NCBI RefSeq assembly: GCF_000422645.1
Contig: NZ_KE383896.1
Span: 129,461 to 193,460 of the forward strand
Direction of reading: 5' to 3'
Length of the DNA stretch: 64,000 nt
DNA from: Ferrimonas futtsuensis DSM 18154
Lineage (GTDB): Bacteria > Pseudomonadota > Gammaproteobacteria > Enterobacterales > Shewanellaceae
Shown here piece by piece: positions 16,322-26,424 of this stretch (position 1 is the stretch's first letter; every line of letters begins with the position of its first letter). A program made the translations under genes and the position numbers. Under the pieces are notes generated by a model. The model was not told the DNA's origin and did no database searches. It saw nothing but the letters and a program-made list of their open reading frames with translations.

Positions 16322-16624
16322 GATGATACAAGCTCTCAAGATGGCCACCAGACCTATCCAGACAAACGCTCAGTTTCACTGGCTGAGCGCCTGCACAGCA
16401 GCAGCAATCGCCACAACGACGACCGACCAGCCGAACTTCAAACCAGGTTCAGCAAAGTAACCGTGTTGAAATATCAACGAATCGCCCGGCACTTTAACTA
16501 TAACTTTTTATAAATAAACATGGTTTATAGAAAACGCCAGTGAGAAAACCCGCCCCCCTACGGAAACCGCCCACGCCATCCACCCCGGAGGCGCAGTCAG
16601 CCTGACGGTCTCGCAGGCAGAGAT
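16322..16624. other. Intergenic stretch between the chemoreceptor promoter and the nqr terminator
   Basis: Non-coding, with an AT-rich block at about 16490-16540. I see no gene, repeat or conserved structure. Confidence 0.4.
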
Positions 16625-16657
16625 AAAAAAACGGGCTCCCCTTGGCAGGGGAGCCCG
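16625..16657 (-). terminator. Intrinsic terminator of the nqr operon
   Basis: CGGGCTCCCC and GGGGAGCCCG form a perfect 10-bp stem with loop TGCCAA, followed by seven T residues on the minus strand. It lies 23 bases after nqrM and closes the operon. Confidence 0.92.
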
Positions 16658-16680
16658 CTGAATTTGGCCTCAGGCAGAAT

Positions 16681-16905
16681 TCAGAGAATCCGCTGTTGCT
16701 CCATCAGTTTCTGGCGACGGGCGTCGTCGGCCATTTTCTTCTTACGACGGTCGCAGGGTTCCGGGCAGTCACAGGCCTTGTCGACCCCGACCGAACCCAG
16801 GCCACCGCAGGAGCCGCTGATGGTTTTGCGCTTGATGATGTAGCCGATGGCCATCAACCCCACCAGGGACACCATCACAAAAAAGGTGGCGATAAAGGTG
16901 TTCAT
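16681..16905 (-). CDS. nqrM: NqrM, iron-delivery/maturation factor for Na+-NQR
   Basis: A 74-residue single-pass membrane protein (formerly DUF539). An N-terminal helix is followed by RKTISGSCGGLGSVGVDKACDC and CPEPCDRRKKK. The four conserved cysteines are thought to carry iron to the Cys4 site between NqrD and NqrE. It is last in the operon; its ATG overlaps the apbE stop by four bases. Confidence 0.94.
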   Translation of the reverse strand: MNTFIATFFVMVSLVGLMAIGYIIKRKTISGSCGGLGSVGVDKACDCPEPCDRRKKKMADDARRQKLMEQQRIL

Positions 16906-17939
16906 GACTGAGTCTCCTTGCTCTCCAGATACTGCTCGAAAGCTGGGCTGTAATGCACCTTGAACTGGCCCTCGCTGCGTTCTATCAGCATCACCGCCAG
17001 GGCGTTCTCTTTTGCCAGGGCCAGGCCCTTGTCCACTCCCATCACCATCATCGCCGTGGCCAGGCCATCGGCGGTCATGCAGGTGTCGGTGATCACCGTC
17101 GCCGACACTACATGGTGATTCACCGGCCGGCCAGTGGCCGGATCGATGATGTGAGAGAACTGCTCGCCGTCCTCCTCGAAGAAGTTGCGATAGTCCCCGG
17201 AGGTGGCCACCGCCTTGTTGCCGGGCTCAATCACATTGAACACGTCACGGCCCATGGGATCCGGCTGCTCTATGGCAATACGCCAGGGCTGATCCCCAGG
17301 CTTAAGTCCCTTCACCCGGAGCTCCCCTCCCACCTCAACCAGGTAGTTATGGATGCCGCGGGACTCCAGTACCTCGGCGACCACATCCACACCATAGCCT
17401 TTGGCGATGGCGGAGAGGTCCACCTCGAGTTCGGACTCAGACTTGAACAGCCAACGCCCCTTCACCGAGAGTTTGTCGTCACCCACCACGCCTTTGATGC
17501 GGGCGATCTCCGCCTCGTCCGGGGCATGCTCGATGCGACCATCGGGACCAAAGCCCCAGAGGTTCACCAGGGGGCCGACGGTCACGTCCAGGGCGCCCCC
17601 GGTCATCTCGGTCAGGCGCTTGGCTTCCAGCAGCACGGTGGCGAACTCCGCGCTGATCTCCATGCCACCTACCCGGCTCATGCGGTTGAAACGACTCACT
17701 TCTGAGCTGCGCTTCCAGGTGGACATGGAGCGATTGACCTGCCCAAGCCGCAGGTCGATCTCCCCCTGCAGCAGCAGCGGGTCGTGATGGTCAGGACCGT
17801 CCACCCAACTGACGTGATAGGTGGTGCCCATGGTATGGCCGGACACAGACTCCACCCGGGGAGCCTGAGTGCAGCCAGAGAGAACAATGGCCAGCCCGAT
17901 GAGGGCCAGCCATACAGTTTTAGGGGCTCGATACAGCAT
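16902..17939 (-). CDS. apbE: ApbE, FAD:protein FMN transferase (lipoprotein)
   Basis: The periplasmic enzyme that attaches FMN covalently to threonines of NqrB and NqrC. The 345-residue product has a signal with lipobox LSGC. Conserved blocks are SGHTMGTTYHVSW, FNRM, GGALDVTVGPLVNLWGFGP, IAKGYGVD, YLVEVGGELRVKG and SHIIDPATGRPV. The ATG at 17939 begins the signal peptide. It follows nqrF in the usual Vibrio/Shewanella order and overlaps nqrM by ATGA. Confidence 0.96.
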   Translation of the reverse strand: MLYRAPKTVWLALIGLAIVLSGCTQAPRVESVSGHTMGTTYHVSWVDGPDHHDPLLLQGEIDLRLGQVNRSMSTWKRSSEVSRFNRMSRVGGMEISAEFATVLLEAKRLTEMTGGALDVTVGPLVNLWGFGPDGRIEHAPDEAEIARIKGVVGDDKLSVKGRWLFKSESELEVDLSAIAKGYGVDVVAEVLESRGIHNYLVEVGGELRVKGLKPGDQPWRIAIEQPDPMGRDVFNVIEPGNKAVATSGDYRNFFEEDGEQFSHIIDPATGRPVNHHVVSATVITDTCMTADGLATAMMVMGVDKGLALAKENALAVMLIERSEGQFKVHYSPAFEQYLESKETQS

Positions 17940-17952
17940 GAAGCCTCTCAGG

Positions 17953-19182
17953 TTAGCCGCCGAAGTCATCCAACAGGATGTTTTCGTCTTCCACACCCAG
18001 ATCTTTGAGCATGTTGATCACCGCGGCGTTCATCACCGGTGGTCCACACATGTAGAACTCGCAATCTTCGGGCGCTTCGTGATTCTTCAGATAGTTTTCC
18101 AGCAGCACGTTGTGAATGAAACCGGTGTAACCTTCCCAGTTGTCCTCAGGCTGAGGATCGGACAGGGCCACGTGCCACTCGAAGTTGTCATTCTCCGCCG
18201 CCAGGCCATCGAAGTCCTCTACATAGAACATCTCACGCTTGGAGCGGGCACCGTACCAGAAGCTGATCTTACGATCGGAGTTCAGTCGCTTCAACTGATC
18301 AAAGATGTGAGATCGCATCGGGGCCATACCGGCACCACCACCGATGAAAATCATCTCGTTTTTGGTCTCTTTGGCGAAGAACTCGCCGAACGGACCGGAG
18401 ATGGTTACCTTGTCGCCCGCCTTGAGGCTCCAGATGTAAGAGGACATCTTGCCTGGAGGCAGGGTCAGGTTGTTTGGCGGAGGCGTGGCGATACGCACGT
18501 TCAGCATGATGATGCCCTCCTCCTCCGGATAGTTGGCCATGGAGTAGGCACGGATGGTCTCTTCATCCACCTTGGACTCCAGCTTGAAGAAGCCGAAACG
18601 CTCCCAGTCGGCACGGTACTCGTCCGGAATGTCGAAGTCTGCGTAGTTCACGTGGTGGGCAGGGGCTTCAATCTGGATGTAACCACCGGCACGGAACGGC
18701 ACCACCTCACCGGCGGGCACCTTGAGCTTCAGCTCCTTGATGAAGGTGGCCTGGTTATCGTTGGAGATAACCTCACACTCCCACTTCTTGATGCCGAACA
18801 CCTCTTCAGGCAGCTCGATATCCATGTCGCTCTTTACCGCCACCTGGCAGGCAAGGCGACAACCCTCTTTGGCCTCACGCTTAGAGATGTGGTCCAGCTC
18901 GGTAGGCAGGATCTCACCGCCCCCCTCATGCACCTTCACCCGACACTGGCCGCAGGAACCGCCGCCACCACAGGCGGAGGAGATAAAGATGCCGTTGCCG
19001 GCCAGGGCGCCCAGCAGCTTGTCGCCGGCACCGGTGGTGATGCTCTTATCGGCATCATCATTAATCTTAATCATCACGTCACCACTGGAGACCAGCTTGG
19101 ATTTGGCGAACATAATCACCAGAACCAACACCAGCACAATCGCGGTAAACATGGTTACGCCGAGTACAATTTCCATCGACAC
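17953..19182 (-). CDS. nqrF: Na+-NQR subunit F, NADH-oxidising flavoprotein
   Basis: The entry point for electrons: it binds NADH, FAD and a [2Fe-2S] cluster. The 409 residues comprise one N-terminal membrane helix, a plant-type ferredoxin domain with the cysteine set [15 protein letters not shown] plus a later cysteine in EGCRLAC, then a ferredoxin reductase module. FAD contacts are RAYSMANYP, and NADH contacts include [13 protein letters not shown] and the C-terminal CGPPVMN. Length and order match Vibrio NqrF. Confidence 0.98.
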   Translation of the reverse strand: MSMEIVLGVTMFTAIVLVLVLVIMFAKSKLVSSGDVMIKINDDADKSITTGAGDKLLGALAGNGIFISSACGGGGSCGQCRVKVHEGGGEILPTELDHISKREAKEGCRLACQVAVKSDMDIELPEEVFGIKKWECEVISNDNQATFIKELKLKVPAGEVVPFRAGGYIQIEAPAHHVNYADFDIPDEYRADWERFGFFKLESKVDEETIRAYSMANYPEEEGIIMLNVRIATPPPNNLTLPPGKMSSYIWSLKAGDKVTISGPFGEFFAKETKNEMIFIGGGAGMAPMRSHIFDQLKRLNSDRKISFWYGARSKREMFYVEDFDGLAAENDNFEWHVALSDPQPEDNWEGYTGFIHNVLLENYLKNHEAPEDCEFYMCGPPVMNAAVINMLKDLGVEDENILLDDFGG

Positions 19183-19210
19183 ATCCTTTTACTTCAACTC
19201 TCGGCGCCGC

Positions 19211-19819
19211 TTACAGCGACACTCCGGAAAATGACATAAAGCCCAGGGCCATCAGGCCAGCGGTCACAAAGGTGATACCCAGACCCCGCAATCCATCGGG
19301 CACGTCGGAGTACTTCATCTTCTCGCGGATACCCGCCAGCAGCACCAGGGCCATGGCCCAGCCCACGCCGGCACCCAGGCCGAAGACCACGGATTCGATG
19401 TGGCCATAATCGCGGTTGGCCATGAAGGACACGGCACCGAAGATGGCACAGTTCACCGTAATCAGGGGCAGGAAGATCCCCAGGGCGTTGTAGAGGGGCG
19501 GGAAGAACTTATCCAGGATCATCTCCAGGATCTGTACCAGCGCCGCAATCACGCCAATGAAGGTGATGAAGTTGAGGAAGCTCAGGTCGGAGTCGGGCAT
19601 GCCGACCCAGGAGAGCGCTCCCGGCTTGAGAACGAATTGGAAGATGAGCTGGTTAAGGGGCACTGCCAGAGTCAGTACCACGATAACGGCCACACCCAGA
19701 CCCATGGCGGTCTTCACCTTCTTGGACACCGCCAGGAAGGTACACATCCCCAGGAAGAAGGAGAGCGCCATGTTTTCGATGAAGATAGCCCGCACCAGCA
19801 GGCTGATGTAATGTTCCAT
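19211..19819 (-). CDS. nqrE: Na+-NQR subunit E
   Basis: A six-helix membrane subunit of 202 residues. The start [26 protein letters not shown] is nearly invariant in the family. The cysteine in that first helix and one in [10 protein letters not shown] contribute to the iron site shared with NqrD. It lies between nqrD and nqrF with short gaps. Confidence 0.98.
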   Translation of the reverse strand: MEHYISLLVRAIFIENMALSFFLGMCTFLAVSKKVKTAMGLGVAVIVVLTLAVPLNQLIFQFVLKPGALSWVGMPDSDLSFLNFITFIGVIAALVQILEMILDKFFPPLYNALGIFLPLITVNCAIFGAVSFMANRDYGHIESVVFGLGAGVGWAMALVLLAGIREKMKYSDVPDGLRGLGITFVTAGLMALGFMSFSGVSL

Positions 19820-19828
19820 AACCCTTCC

Positions 19829-20458
19829 TTACTCCTTAGGTTCGACCTGCTCCGGACGTGCGGTCCGGATGCCCCAGATAATAAAGCCAATCAAGAAGAA
19901 GGCACTGGGGGGCAGCAGCAGCAGGCCGTTTGGAACGTACCAGCCACCGTCGGTCACCTTGGCCAGGATCTCCACACCGAACAGGGTGCCGGAGCCAAAC
20001 AGTTCACGCACAAAGCCGATGGCCAGCAGCACGGCGGAGTAGCCCAGACCGTTGCCGATGCCGTCGAGGAAGCTGGGGACCGGTGGGCTCTTCATGGCGA
20101 AGGCTTCGGCGCGACCCATGACGATACAGTTGGTGATGATCAGGCCGACGAACACCGTCAGCTGCTTGGCCACGTCGTAGGCATAGGCCTTGAGCACCTG
20201 GTCCACCACAATCACCAGAGAGGCGATGACGGTCATCTGCACGATGATCCGCACGCTGTTGGGGATGTGGTTGCGCATCATGGAGATGAACAGGTTGGAG
20301 AAGGCACACACCGTGGTCAGGGCGATGGACATCACCAGGGCGGTCTCCATCTTGGAGGTGATCGCCAGGGCCGAACAGATGCCCAGAACGTTCAGGGCAA
20401 TGGGGTTATTGGCAATTACCGGACCGAGGACAATGTCCTTCATGGTTTTCTCAGCCAT
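19829..20458 (-). CDS. nqrD: Na+-NQR subunit D
   Basis: A 209-residue membrane subunit, homologous to NqrE in inverted topology. Landmarks are [20 protein letters not shown] and [20 protein letters not shown], whose cysteines belong to the membrane iron centre. The C-terminal tail ends RPEQVEPKE. Its ATG touches the nqrC stop. Confidence 0.98.
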   Translation of the reverse strand: MAEKTMKDIVLGPVIANNPIALNVLGICSALAITSKMETALVMSIALTTVCAFSNLFISMMRNHIPNSVRIIVQMTVIASLVIVVDQVLKAYAYDVAKQLTVFVGLIITNCIVMGRAEAFAMKSPPVPSFLDGIGNGLGYSAVLLAIGFVRELFGSGTLFGVEILAKVTDGGWYVPNGLLLLPPSAFFLIGFIIWGIRTARPEQVEPKE

Positions 20459-21234
20459 TACAGGATTCCTCCTTTACGGGCGTTGGCGATAAAGGGACCG
20501 AAGCCCTCTTCGCCCAGCCAGAAGTCCAGGGTGTACTGAACACCGTTGGCGGTCAGGGTCGCACCGGAGAGTGCGTCCACATCATGTTGCTTGTCGGTGG
20601 GCATCTTGGTGACGCGGATCTTCTGATTCCCCTGGTCATCAAACAGTTTCTTGCCTACCCACAGCGCCTTCCACTTGGGGTTTTGAACCTCACCACCCAG
20701 TCCGGGGGTTTCGCCGCTGTCGGAGAAGTCGTAGTAGACCATCGCCTTGACGGTGTTCATGTCCGGCTCCAGGGCCAGGAAGGCGTACATGGTGGACCAC
20801 AGGCCGTAGCCATGGACCGGCAGGATCACGCTGTCCAGCTCGCCATTGTCGCTCTTCACCAGGTACACCAGCGCCTGATTGGCGCGGCGCTTGATGGAGG
20901 CCACATCGTTCTTGGGCACCACCGAGGTAGCCGTGTCACGGGCGGCCTTACGCTGATCGAAGGAGGCCGCGTCGATGCTGTCGTCAAACTGACCGGTGGC
21001 CAGATCTACCACTTTGGCTTCAATGTACTGGTTGTACACAGACGCCACATCGCCGTTGACCTTGTCCGCCAGGCTGGCGGCTTCCAGGATGTACTTCTGG
21101 GTATCCTGGGCCTTGTTTTTCTCCTGCAGGGGCTTTAACGCCACCGCAGCGGTGGAAACCACCAGGGAACAGACCAGACACAGGCCGATGACGACGCCCA
21201 GAGTCTTGCCAAAACTGTCGTTGCTCTTAGCCAT
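20458..21234 (-). CDS. nqrC: Na+-NQR subunit C, covalent FMN carrier
   Basis: A 258-residue subunit with one N-terminal membrane helix and a periplasmic FMN-binding domain. The flavinylation motif [11 protein letters not shown] near the C-terminus holds the threonine modified by Apb[16 protein letters not shown] is also characteristic. The ATG at 21234 gives the family N-terminus [11 protein letters not shown]; an upstream ATG at 21306 lies inside nqrB. It overlaps nqrB by eight bases. Confidence 0.97.
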   Translation of the reverse strand: MAKSNDSFGKTLGVVIGLCLVCSLVVSTAAVALKPLQEKNKAQDTQKYILEAASLADKVNGDVASVYNQYIEAKVVDLATGQFDDSIDAASFDQRKAARDTATSVVPKNDVASIKRRANQALVYLVKSDNGELDSVILPVHGYGLWSTMYAFLALEPDMNTVKAMVYYDFSDSGETPGLGGEVQNPKWKALWVGKKLFDDQGNQKIRVTKMPTDKQHDVDALSGATLTANGVQYTLDFWLGEEGFGPFIANARKGGIL

Positions 21235-22453
21235 TGCGTGCCAGCCTCCGCTTGATGTTGGATTGAACCACGAAGTGGTCGAACAAAGGTGCCCACAGGT
21301 TGGCAAACAGAATTGCCAGCATCATCCCCTCGGGGAAGGCGGGGTTCACCACGCGGATCAGCACCACCATCACACCGATGAGGAGGCCGTAGGCCCATTT
21401 GCCACGCTCGGTAAAGGAGGCGGAAACCGGATCGGTTGCCATAAAGAACATGCCGAAGGCGAAGCCACCCAGTACCAGGTGCCAGGTCCAGGGCATATTC
21501 ATGATGGGGTTGGTGTCGCTGCCCACCAGGTTCAGCAGAGACGCCATGGCGATCATGCCCACCATGGTGCCAGCGACGATGCGCCAGGAGGCGATGCGGG
21601 CATAGATGATGATCAGGCCGCCGATGGCCAGCGCCAGGGTGGAGGTTTCACCCATGGAGCCACCGATAAAGCCGTAGAAGGAGTCCCACCAGGCCTGGTC
21701 GCTGAAGGCGTCAAACCAGCCGTAGTCGGCAAAGCTCTTGGCACCGGAGGCCGCCTGACTCAGGTAGGTGGCGCCGGTGTAACCGTCCACCGCGCGCCAG
21801 ATGGAGTCACCGGACATGTTCAGCGGATAGGCGAAGAACAGGAAGGCACGACCCGCCAGGGCTGGGTTGATGAAGTTACGGCCGGTGCCGCCAAACAGCT
21901 CCTTGGCCACCACCACACCGAAGGTGATCCCCAGGGCCACCTGCCACAGCGGAATGGTCGCAGGCAGGGTCAGGGCGAACAGCACCGAGGTGACGAAGAA
22001 GCCTTCGTTGATCTCATGCTTGCGCACACTGGCAAACACCACTTCCCAGAAGCCACCGACGGCGAAGGTCACGCCGTAGACGGGCAGGAAGAAGCAGGCG
22101 CCGTAAAGCATCAGCCCGCCGATGCCGGTAGACCCGGTCAGCTCACCACCGAGCAACTGGAACAGACCCACCTGCCACATGTCGGGCAGGGCAAAGCCTT
22201 CGGCCATGGCCAACTGAGCCTGCAGGCCCACGTTGTACATGCCAAAGAACATGGCGGGGAAGGTGCATATCCATACGGTGATCATGATCCGCTTCAAGTC
22301 GATGTTGTCGCGGACATGGGTGCCACCCTTGGTGGTCTTACCCGGGGTGTAGAGAATGGTGGCTGCGGCCTCATACAGGGCATACCACTTCTCGTACTTG
22401 CCGCCCTTTTCAAACTGCGGCTCGATTTGTTCAATAAAGTTCTTCAGACCCAT
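21227..22453 (-). CDS. nqrB: Na+-NQR subunit B, membrane flavoprotein and Na+ channel subunit
   Basis: The main proton/sodium-related membrane subunit of 408 residues with about ten helices. It carries one covalent FMN at the threonine of [11 protein letters not shown], and the riboflavin and ubiquinone sites in Vibrio. Landmarks include [20 protein letters not shown] and [14 protein letters not shown]. It follows nqrA with a one-base overlap. Confidence 0.98.
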   Translation of the reverse strand: MGLKNFIEQIEPQFEKGGKYEKWYALYEAAATILYTPGKTTKGGTHVRDNIDLKRIMITVWICTFPAMFFGMYNVGLQAQLAMAEGFALPDMWQVGLFQLLGGELTGSTGIGGLMLYGACFFLPVYGVTFAVGGFWEVVFASVRKHEINEGFFVTSVLFALTLPATIPLWQVALGITFGVVVAKELFGGTGRNFINPALAGRAFLFFAYPLNMSGDSIWRAVDGYTGATYLSQAASGAKSFADYGWFDAFSDQAWWDSFYGFIGGSMGETSTLALAIGGLIIIYARIASWRIVAGTMVGMIAMASLLNLVGSDTNPIMNMPWTWHLVLGGFAFGMFFMATDPVSASFTERGKWAYGLLIGVMVVLIRVVNPAFPEGMMLAILFANLWAPLFDHFVVQSNIKRRLARNG

Positions 22454-23793
22454 CAGCCTTCCCTCTCGATGATCTCAAGACAACGACGCAGCTCTACTCC
22501 GTAGTCGTACTTGCCGGGGCACACGAAGGTGCACAGCGCCAGATCCTCTTCATCCAGTTCCAGCGCCCCCAGTCGCTGGGCGTTGTCAGTGTCATTGGAG
22601 ATCAGGTCGCGCAGCAGGATGGTGGGCAGGATATCCAGGGGCATCACCCGCTCATAGTTGCCCAGAGGCACCATGGCACGGTCGGAACCGCCGGTGGAGG
22701 TGGTCATGTTGAACAGCTTGCCCGGACTCAGGTGAGCCAGGAAAGCTCGGGTAACGGAGAACTGGTTGGCACCAGGCTTGAGCCAGCCAAACAGCTCCTT
22801 GTCGTCGCCCTCTTCCAGCACACTGACCTGGTTGTGGAAACGACCCAGGAAGCCGTGGGCGCCATTGGCGGTATGACCGCTGAGCACCGAACCGGAGACG
22901 ATGCGGTTGTGCTGCTCAGTCAGTTCACCGTCGGTCAGCTGGGCCAGGTTGGCCCCCAGGGTGGTGCGAAGCAATCTTGGCTTGGCCACACGCGGGCCGG
23001 CCAGAGCAATCACCCGGCTGCTGTCCAGTTCACCACTGGTAAACAGCTTGCCGATGGCGATGATGTCCTGATAGCCGATGTGCCAGACGGTGCGTGACAG
23101 GCTCGCGGGCAGCAGGTGATGAATGTGGGTACCCGCCAGGCCTGCCGGATGAGGGCCCTTGAACCGGCTCACCTGCAGGTGATCGGATTCAGGCACTTCC
23201 AGCCGGGCTTCGCCGGTATTCAGGTACACCTTACCGTCGGTCAGCTTGGCGACAACGGTCAGGCCGTGACAGAACGCCTCGTAGGCTTCCTCTATCACCA
23301 CCATGGGATCGGCAGCCAGAGGGTTGGTGTCGATGGCGGTGACGAAGATGCCGGCGGGCTGGCTGTTCAGCTCAGGCGCCTTGCTGAAGGGGCGTGTGCG
23401 GAAGGCGGTCCACAGTCCGCTGTTGACCAGGTTGTCCTGAACCCGGTCGCGGCTGATGTTGGCCAGTTCGTCGGTGGAGTAAGAGGCGAAGCGAACGCTG
23501 TCATCGCCCTCAATGTCGATCACCACGGATTGCAGTACCCGTTTGGCCCCACGATGGATGGCACTGACGGTACCGCTGGCAGGTGCGGTGTACTTTACGC
23601 CGGGGTTTTTCTTGTCCTCGAACAGTACCTGGCCTCGTTTAACGCGTTCCCCCTCCTTGATCTGCATGGTGGGGCGCATACCGTGGTACTCTTCACCCAG
23701 GAGCGCAACCTGAGAGACCTTGGGGCCTTCACCGATTGTCTGCTCCGGTCTCCCTTCGATAGGGAGATCCAATCCTTTCTTTATTGTAATCAT
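22453..23793 (-). CDS. nqrA: Na+-NQR subunit A
   Basis: The peripheral subunit implicated in ubiquinone binding, 446 residues as in Vibrio cholerae. Landmarks are [14 protein letters not shown] at the start, [46 protein letters not shown] and the C-terminal [21 protein letters not shown] use the ATG at 23793 to match the family; an ATG two codons earlier (23799) is also possible. Neither has a clear Shine-Dalgarno. It is first in the eight-gene operon. Confidence 0.97.
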   Translation of the reverse strand: MITIKKGLDLPIEGRPEQTIGEGPKVSQVALLGEEYHGMRPTMQIKEGERVKRGQVLFEDKKNPGVKYTAPASGTVSAIHRGAKRVLQSVVIDIEGDDSVRFASYSTDELANISRDRVQDNLVNSGLWTAFRTRPFSKAPELNSQPAGIFVTAIDTNPLAADPMVVIEEAYEAFCHGLTVVAKLTDGKVYLNTGEARLEVPESDHLQVSRFKGPHPAGLAGTHIHHLLPASLSRTVWHIGYQDIIAIGKLFTSGELDSSRVIALAGPRVAKPRLLRTTLGANLAQLTDGELTEQHNRIVSGSVLSGHTANGAHGFLGRFHNQVSVLEEGDDKELFGWLKPGANQFSVTRAFLAHLSPGKLFNMTTSTGGSDRAMVPLGNYERVMPLDILPTILLRDLISNDTDNAQRLGALELDEEDLALCTFVCPGKYDYGVELRRCLEIIEREG

Positions 23794-24248
23794 ACTCATT
23801 TGCACTGCTGTCTGGGACTTCGCCCTCAAACCCCGATTTCCAGGGCCTGAGAGACCATTCATGTTGACGTCGATAGCAATTCACCAGCCAGACATGAACC
23901 GCCGCATAAAAATGACTATTAGTGAGATCCATGTCACGCTGTCTCGGGGCGAATCATACCCCAAACACATCGTTACTGCTACGAAAATAACCATAGAATG
24001 GATCGATTGCTGCAATTAATGGCTTTCTATTAACAAAAATTGCTTAAACAGGCGGAAAACAGGTGAAATCCCTTACTAACCATGTTCACCTCTCACATAT
24101 TCCTCATGATTTCCAGCCCCCTTATTCCAAATTTGCCAGTGATATCATCGGTGGTTATTTGTACGGAAAAGTGCCCCACTTGAGTTGACGCCCCGGTATC
24201 CTGTAGAGTCGGGCCACCTTCCTTACATCCATCACACAGGGATAACAG
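23794..24248. other. Divergent promoter region between nqrA and the POT-like transporter gene
   Basis: 455 bases without a gene. For nqr, a TATGAT at 23953-23958 (minus strand) is a possible -10 with only a weak -35, giving a leader of about 150 bases. Near 24080 there is a CRP-like half pattern with the wrong spacing. I found no structured RNA. Confidence 0.4.
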
Positions 24249-25787
24249 GTGCAACAGCTGGACAAATATAAAGAGAACGACCTGAGAGAGGTCAAACAAC
24301 TAGGGCTGTGGGCCTCCATCGCCGGGCTGGGATACATTTTCTGGCTGGTGGGCGGAATGGAGATCATCGAGCGTTTGGCCTATTACGGCGTCAAGGCCAC
24401 TGCCGGCATCTATGCCAGCGATCCCGCGTCCAAGGGCGGTCTGGGGATCACCATGACCGACTACGGCATCATCATGTTCGTGTTCGCCCTGACCCAAACC
24501 ACGGTGCCCATCGTCACCGGTGGCCTGTCTGATCGTCTCGGCTATAAGGAGACCATCGCCCTCTCCACGGTCATCAAGATCGCCGCCTACCTGATCATGG
24601 CGTTCTTCCCCAGCTTCCTGGGCTTTACCCTGGGCGCCATGACCCTGGCCTTCGGTACCGGCATCTTCAAACCGGGCATTCAGGGCACCATGGTAAAAGC
24701 GGTGCCACGGGAGTCCACCACCATGGCCTGGGGCATCTTCTACCAGTTGGTGAACATTGGCGGTTTCCTCGGTCCCCTGGTGGCGGTGCAGCTGCGTCAG
24801 CTCTCCTGGGACCACCTGTTTTTCGCCTGTGCCGCCATCATCTCGCTGAACTTCCTGTTTCTGCTGATGTACACCGAGCCGGACAAGCAGGAGCGTCTCG
24901 AGCGTAAGGCGGCGGTGAAAGCCGGCCAGATCAAGCAACAGGCACTCTGGAAAGACTCCCTCAACGAGATCCGCAAGCCCCTGGTGTTCGGCTACATGTT
25001 TGCCTTCTCAGGCTTCTGGTTCATGTTTAACGCCATGTTCGACGTGCTGCCGGTGCACATCAAGGAGTGGGTGGACACCTCCACCATCGTCACCGACATC
25101 TTCGGCGCCGGCGGTACCCAGAACCCCTTCCTGATCGGTCTGATGGGCCTCAATCATGAGGGCACCAAGGTGATGCCCGACTTCATGATGAGCATCAACT
25201 CGGTGATGATCGCCACCTGCTGCTTCCTGGTGGCCGCCGGCACCGCCCGCTTCCGCATCATGAGCTCCATGCTGGCTGGCGCCCTGTTCTGCACCGGCGC
25301 CATGCTGCTGGTGGGCTTTACCCCTGGCGCCTGGTTCATGATCGTCTCCATCGTGGTGTTCAGCCTGGGCGAGATGCTGCTCAGCCCGAAGAAGGGCGAG
25401 TTCATGGGCAACATTGCCCCCGCAGACAAGAAGGCGATGTACCTGGGCTTCGTGATGCTGCCCCAGGGTATCGGCTGGACCCTGGAGGGCTTCATCGCCC
25501 CCTGGTTGTACGACATCTTCGCCTCCAAGGAGCGCATCTCCCGGGATTATCTGGCGGAACTGGGCATGGCCCGCGACGCCATTGCCGGCATCCCCCAGGG
25601 TGAAGCGTTCGACCGTCTGGTGGCCTTCGCCAACAGCACCCCGGAGCTGATGACCCAGACCCTGTATCAGGCCAACAACATCGGCTTGGCCTGGTACATC
25701 ATCGCCACCGTGGGCGCCATCTCCGCCGTCGGCATCTACCTCTACGCCAAGATGGTCTTCCGCATTCAGAAGGCGGCGGCGGCCTAA
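24249..25787 (+). CDS. POT/PTR2-like proton-coupled peptide transporter (MFS)
   Basis: A 512-residue inner-membrane carrier with about 12-14 helices. The first helix contains EIIERLAYYGVKA, a variant of the ExxERFxYY motif that couples protons to peptide uptake in the POT family. FYQLVNIGGFLGP corresponds to the second POT signature. It lacks close identity to DtpA/DtpB, so the substrate is uncertain. Translation starts at GTG 24249 with AGGGATAACAG upstream. It is a single gene with a terminator. Confidence 0.78.
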   Translation: MQQLDKYKENDLREVKQLGLWASIAGLGYIFWLVGGMEIIERLAYYGVKATAGIYASDPASKGGLGITMTDYGIIMFVFALTQTTVPIVTGGLSDRLGYKETIALSTVIKIAAYLIMAFFPSFLGFTLGAMTLAFGTGIFKPGIQGTMVKAVPRESTTMAWGIFYQLVNIGGFLGPLVAVQLRQLSWDHLFFACAAIISLNFLFLLMYTEPDKQERLERKAAVKAGQIKQQALWKDSLNEIRKPLVFGYMFAFSGFWFMFNAMFDVLPVHIKEWVDTSTIVTDIFGAGGTQNPFLIGLMGLNHEGTKVMPDFMMSINSVMIATCCFLVAAGTARFRIMSSMLAGALFCTGAMLLVGFTPGAWFMIVSIVVFSLGEMLLSPKKGEFMGNIAPADKKAMYLGFVMLPQGIGWTLEGFIAPWLYDIFASKERISRDYLAELGMARDAIAGIPQGEAFDRLVAFANSTPELMTQTLYQANNIGLAWYIIATVGAISAVGIYLYAKMVFRIQKAAAA

Positions 25788-25811
25788 GGCCAAACCCAGA
25801 GCCCGTCACGA

Positions 25812-25839
25812 AAAAGGGGAGCCTATCGGCTCCCCTTTT
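25812..25839. terminator. Bidirectional terminator between the transporter and luxS
   Basis: AAAAGGGGAGCC-TATC-GGCTCCCCTTTT is a perfect stem with A and T runs on either side. It can end both the rightward transporter transcript and the leftward luxS transcript. Confidence 0.92.
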
Positions 25840-25855
25840 GGTGTTCTGCAGCAAC

Positions 25856-26365
25856 CTACAGCTTGGCCAGTTGCTCGTCACTCAGGGTCAGAGTCTCGTT
25901 CTTGTTGACACCGATCCCCCGCTTGAGGATGTCCTCGGCAATGGCCTTGGCCTGCTCCAGGGAGTGCATCTCATAGGTGCCGCACTGATACTCATTGAGC
26001 TCAGGGATCTGTTCCTGGCTCTCCACCGCCAGCACATCCTGCATGCTCGCCTGCCAGGCTTCCCCCACCTGTTGCTCGGTGGGCGTCCCAATCAGGCTCA
26101 TGTAGAAGCCGGTGCGACACCCCATGGGGGAGATGTCGATGATCTCCTGCTCACCCCGGTTGAGGTGATCCCGCATAAACCCGGCAAACAGGTGCTCCAG
26201 GGTGTGAATGCCCCGCTCGGACAGGATCTCCACATTGGGTACGCAGAATCTCAAATCGAAGACAGTGATGGTGTCTCCCTTTGGGGTGGCCATGGTTTTG
26301 GCCACCCGAACCGCGGGTGCCTCCATTCGGGTATGATCAACGGTAAAGCTGTCGAGCAGTGGCAT
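25856..26365 (-). CDS. luxS: S-ribosylhomocysteine lyase (AI-2 synthase)
   Basis: It cleaves S-ribosylhomocysteine to homocysteine and DPD, the precursor of autoinducer-2, in the activated methyl cycle. The 169 residues are of normal length. Metal ligands are H54 and H58 in HTLEH and C128 in [10 protein letters not shown]; the catalytic Cys83 lies in MGCRTGFYM. The first residues [14 protein letters not shown] match the family. GAAGGAAG precedes the ATG at 26365. It is a single gene. Confidence 0.98.
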   Translation of the reverse strand: MPLLDSFTVDHTRMEAPAVRVAKTMATPKGDTITVFDLRFCVPNVEILSERGIHTLEHLFAGFMRDHLNRGEQEIIDISPMGCRTGFYMSLIGTPTEQQVGEAWQASMQDVLAVESQEQIPELNEYQCGTYEMHSLEQAKAIAEDILKRGIGVNKNETLTLSDEQLAKL

Positions 26366-26424
26366 GGGCAAGCTTCCTTCTATACGTCTATACGGCTAAA
26401 CCATACTCCCTGTTGCTGCCGAGA

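Noticed and set aside
24080-24100. A CRP site upstream of nqrA and the POT-like gene (TGTTC...TCACA)
   Set aside because: The half-sites are five rather than six bases apart, and the left half is imperfect.
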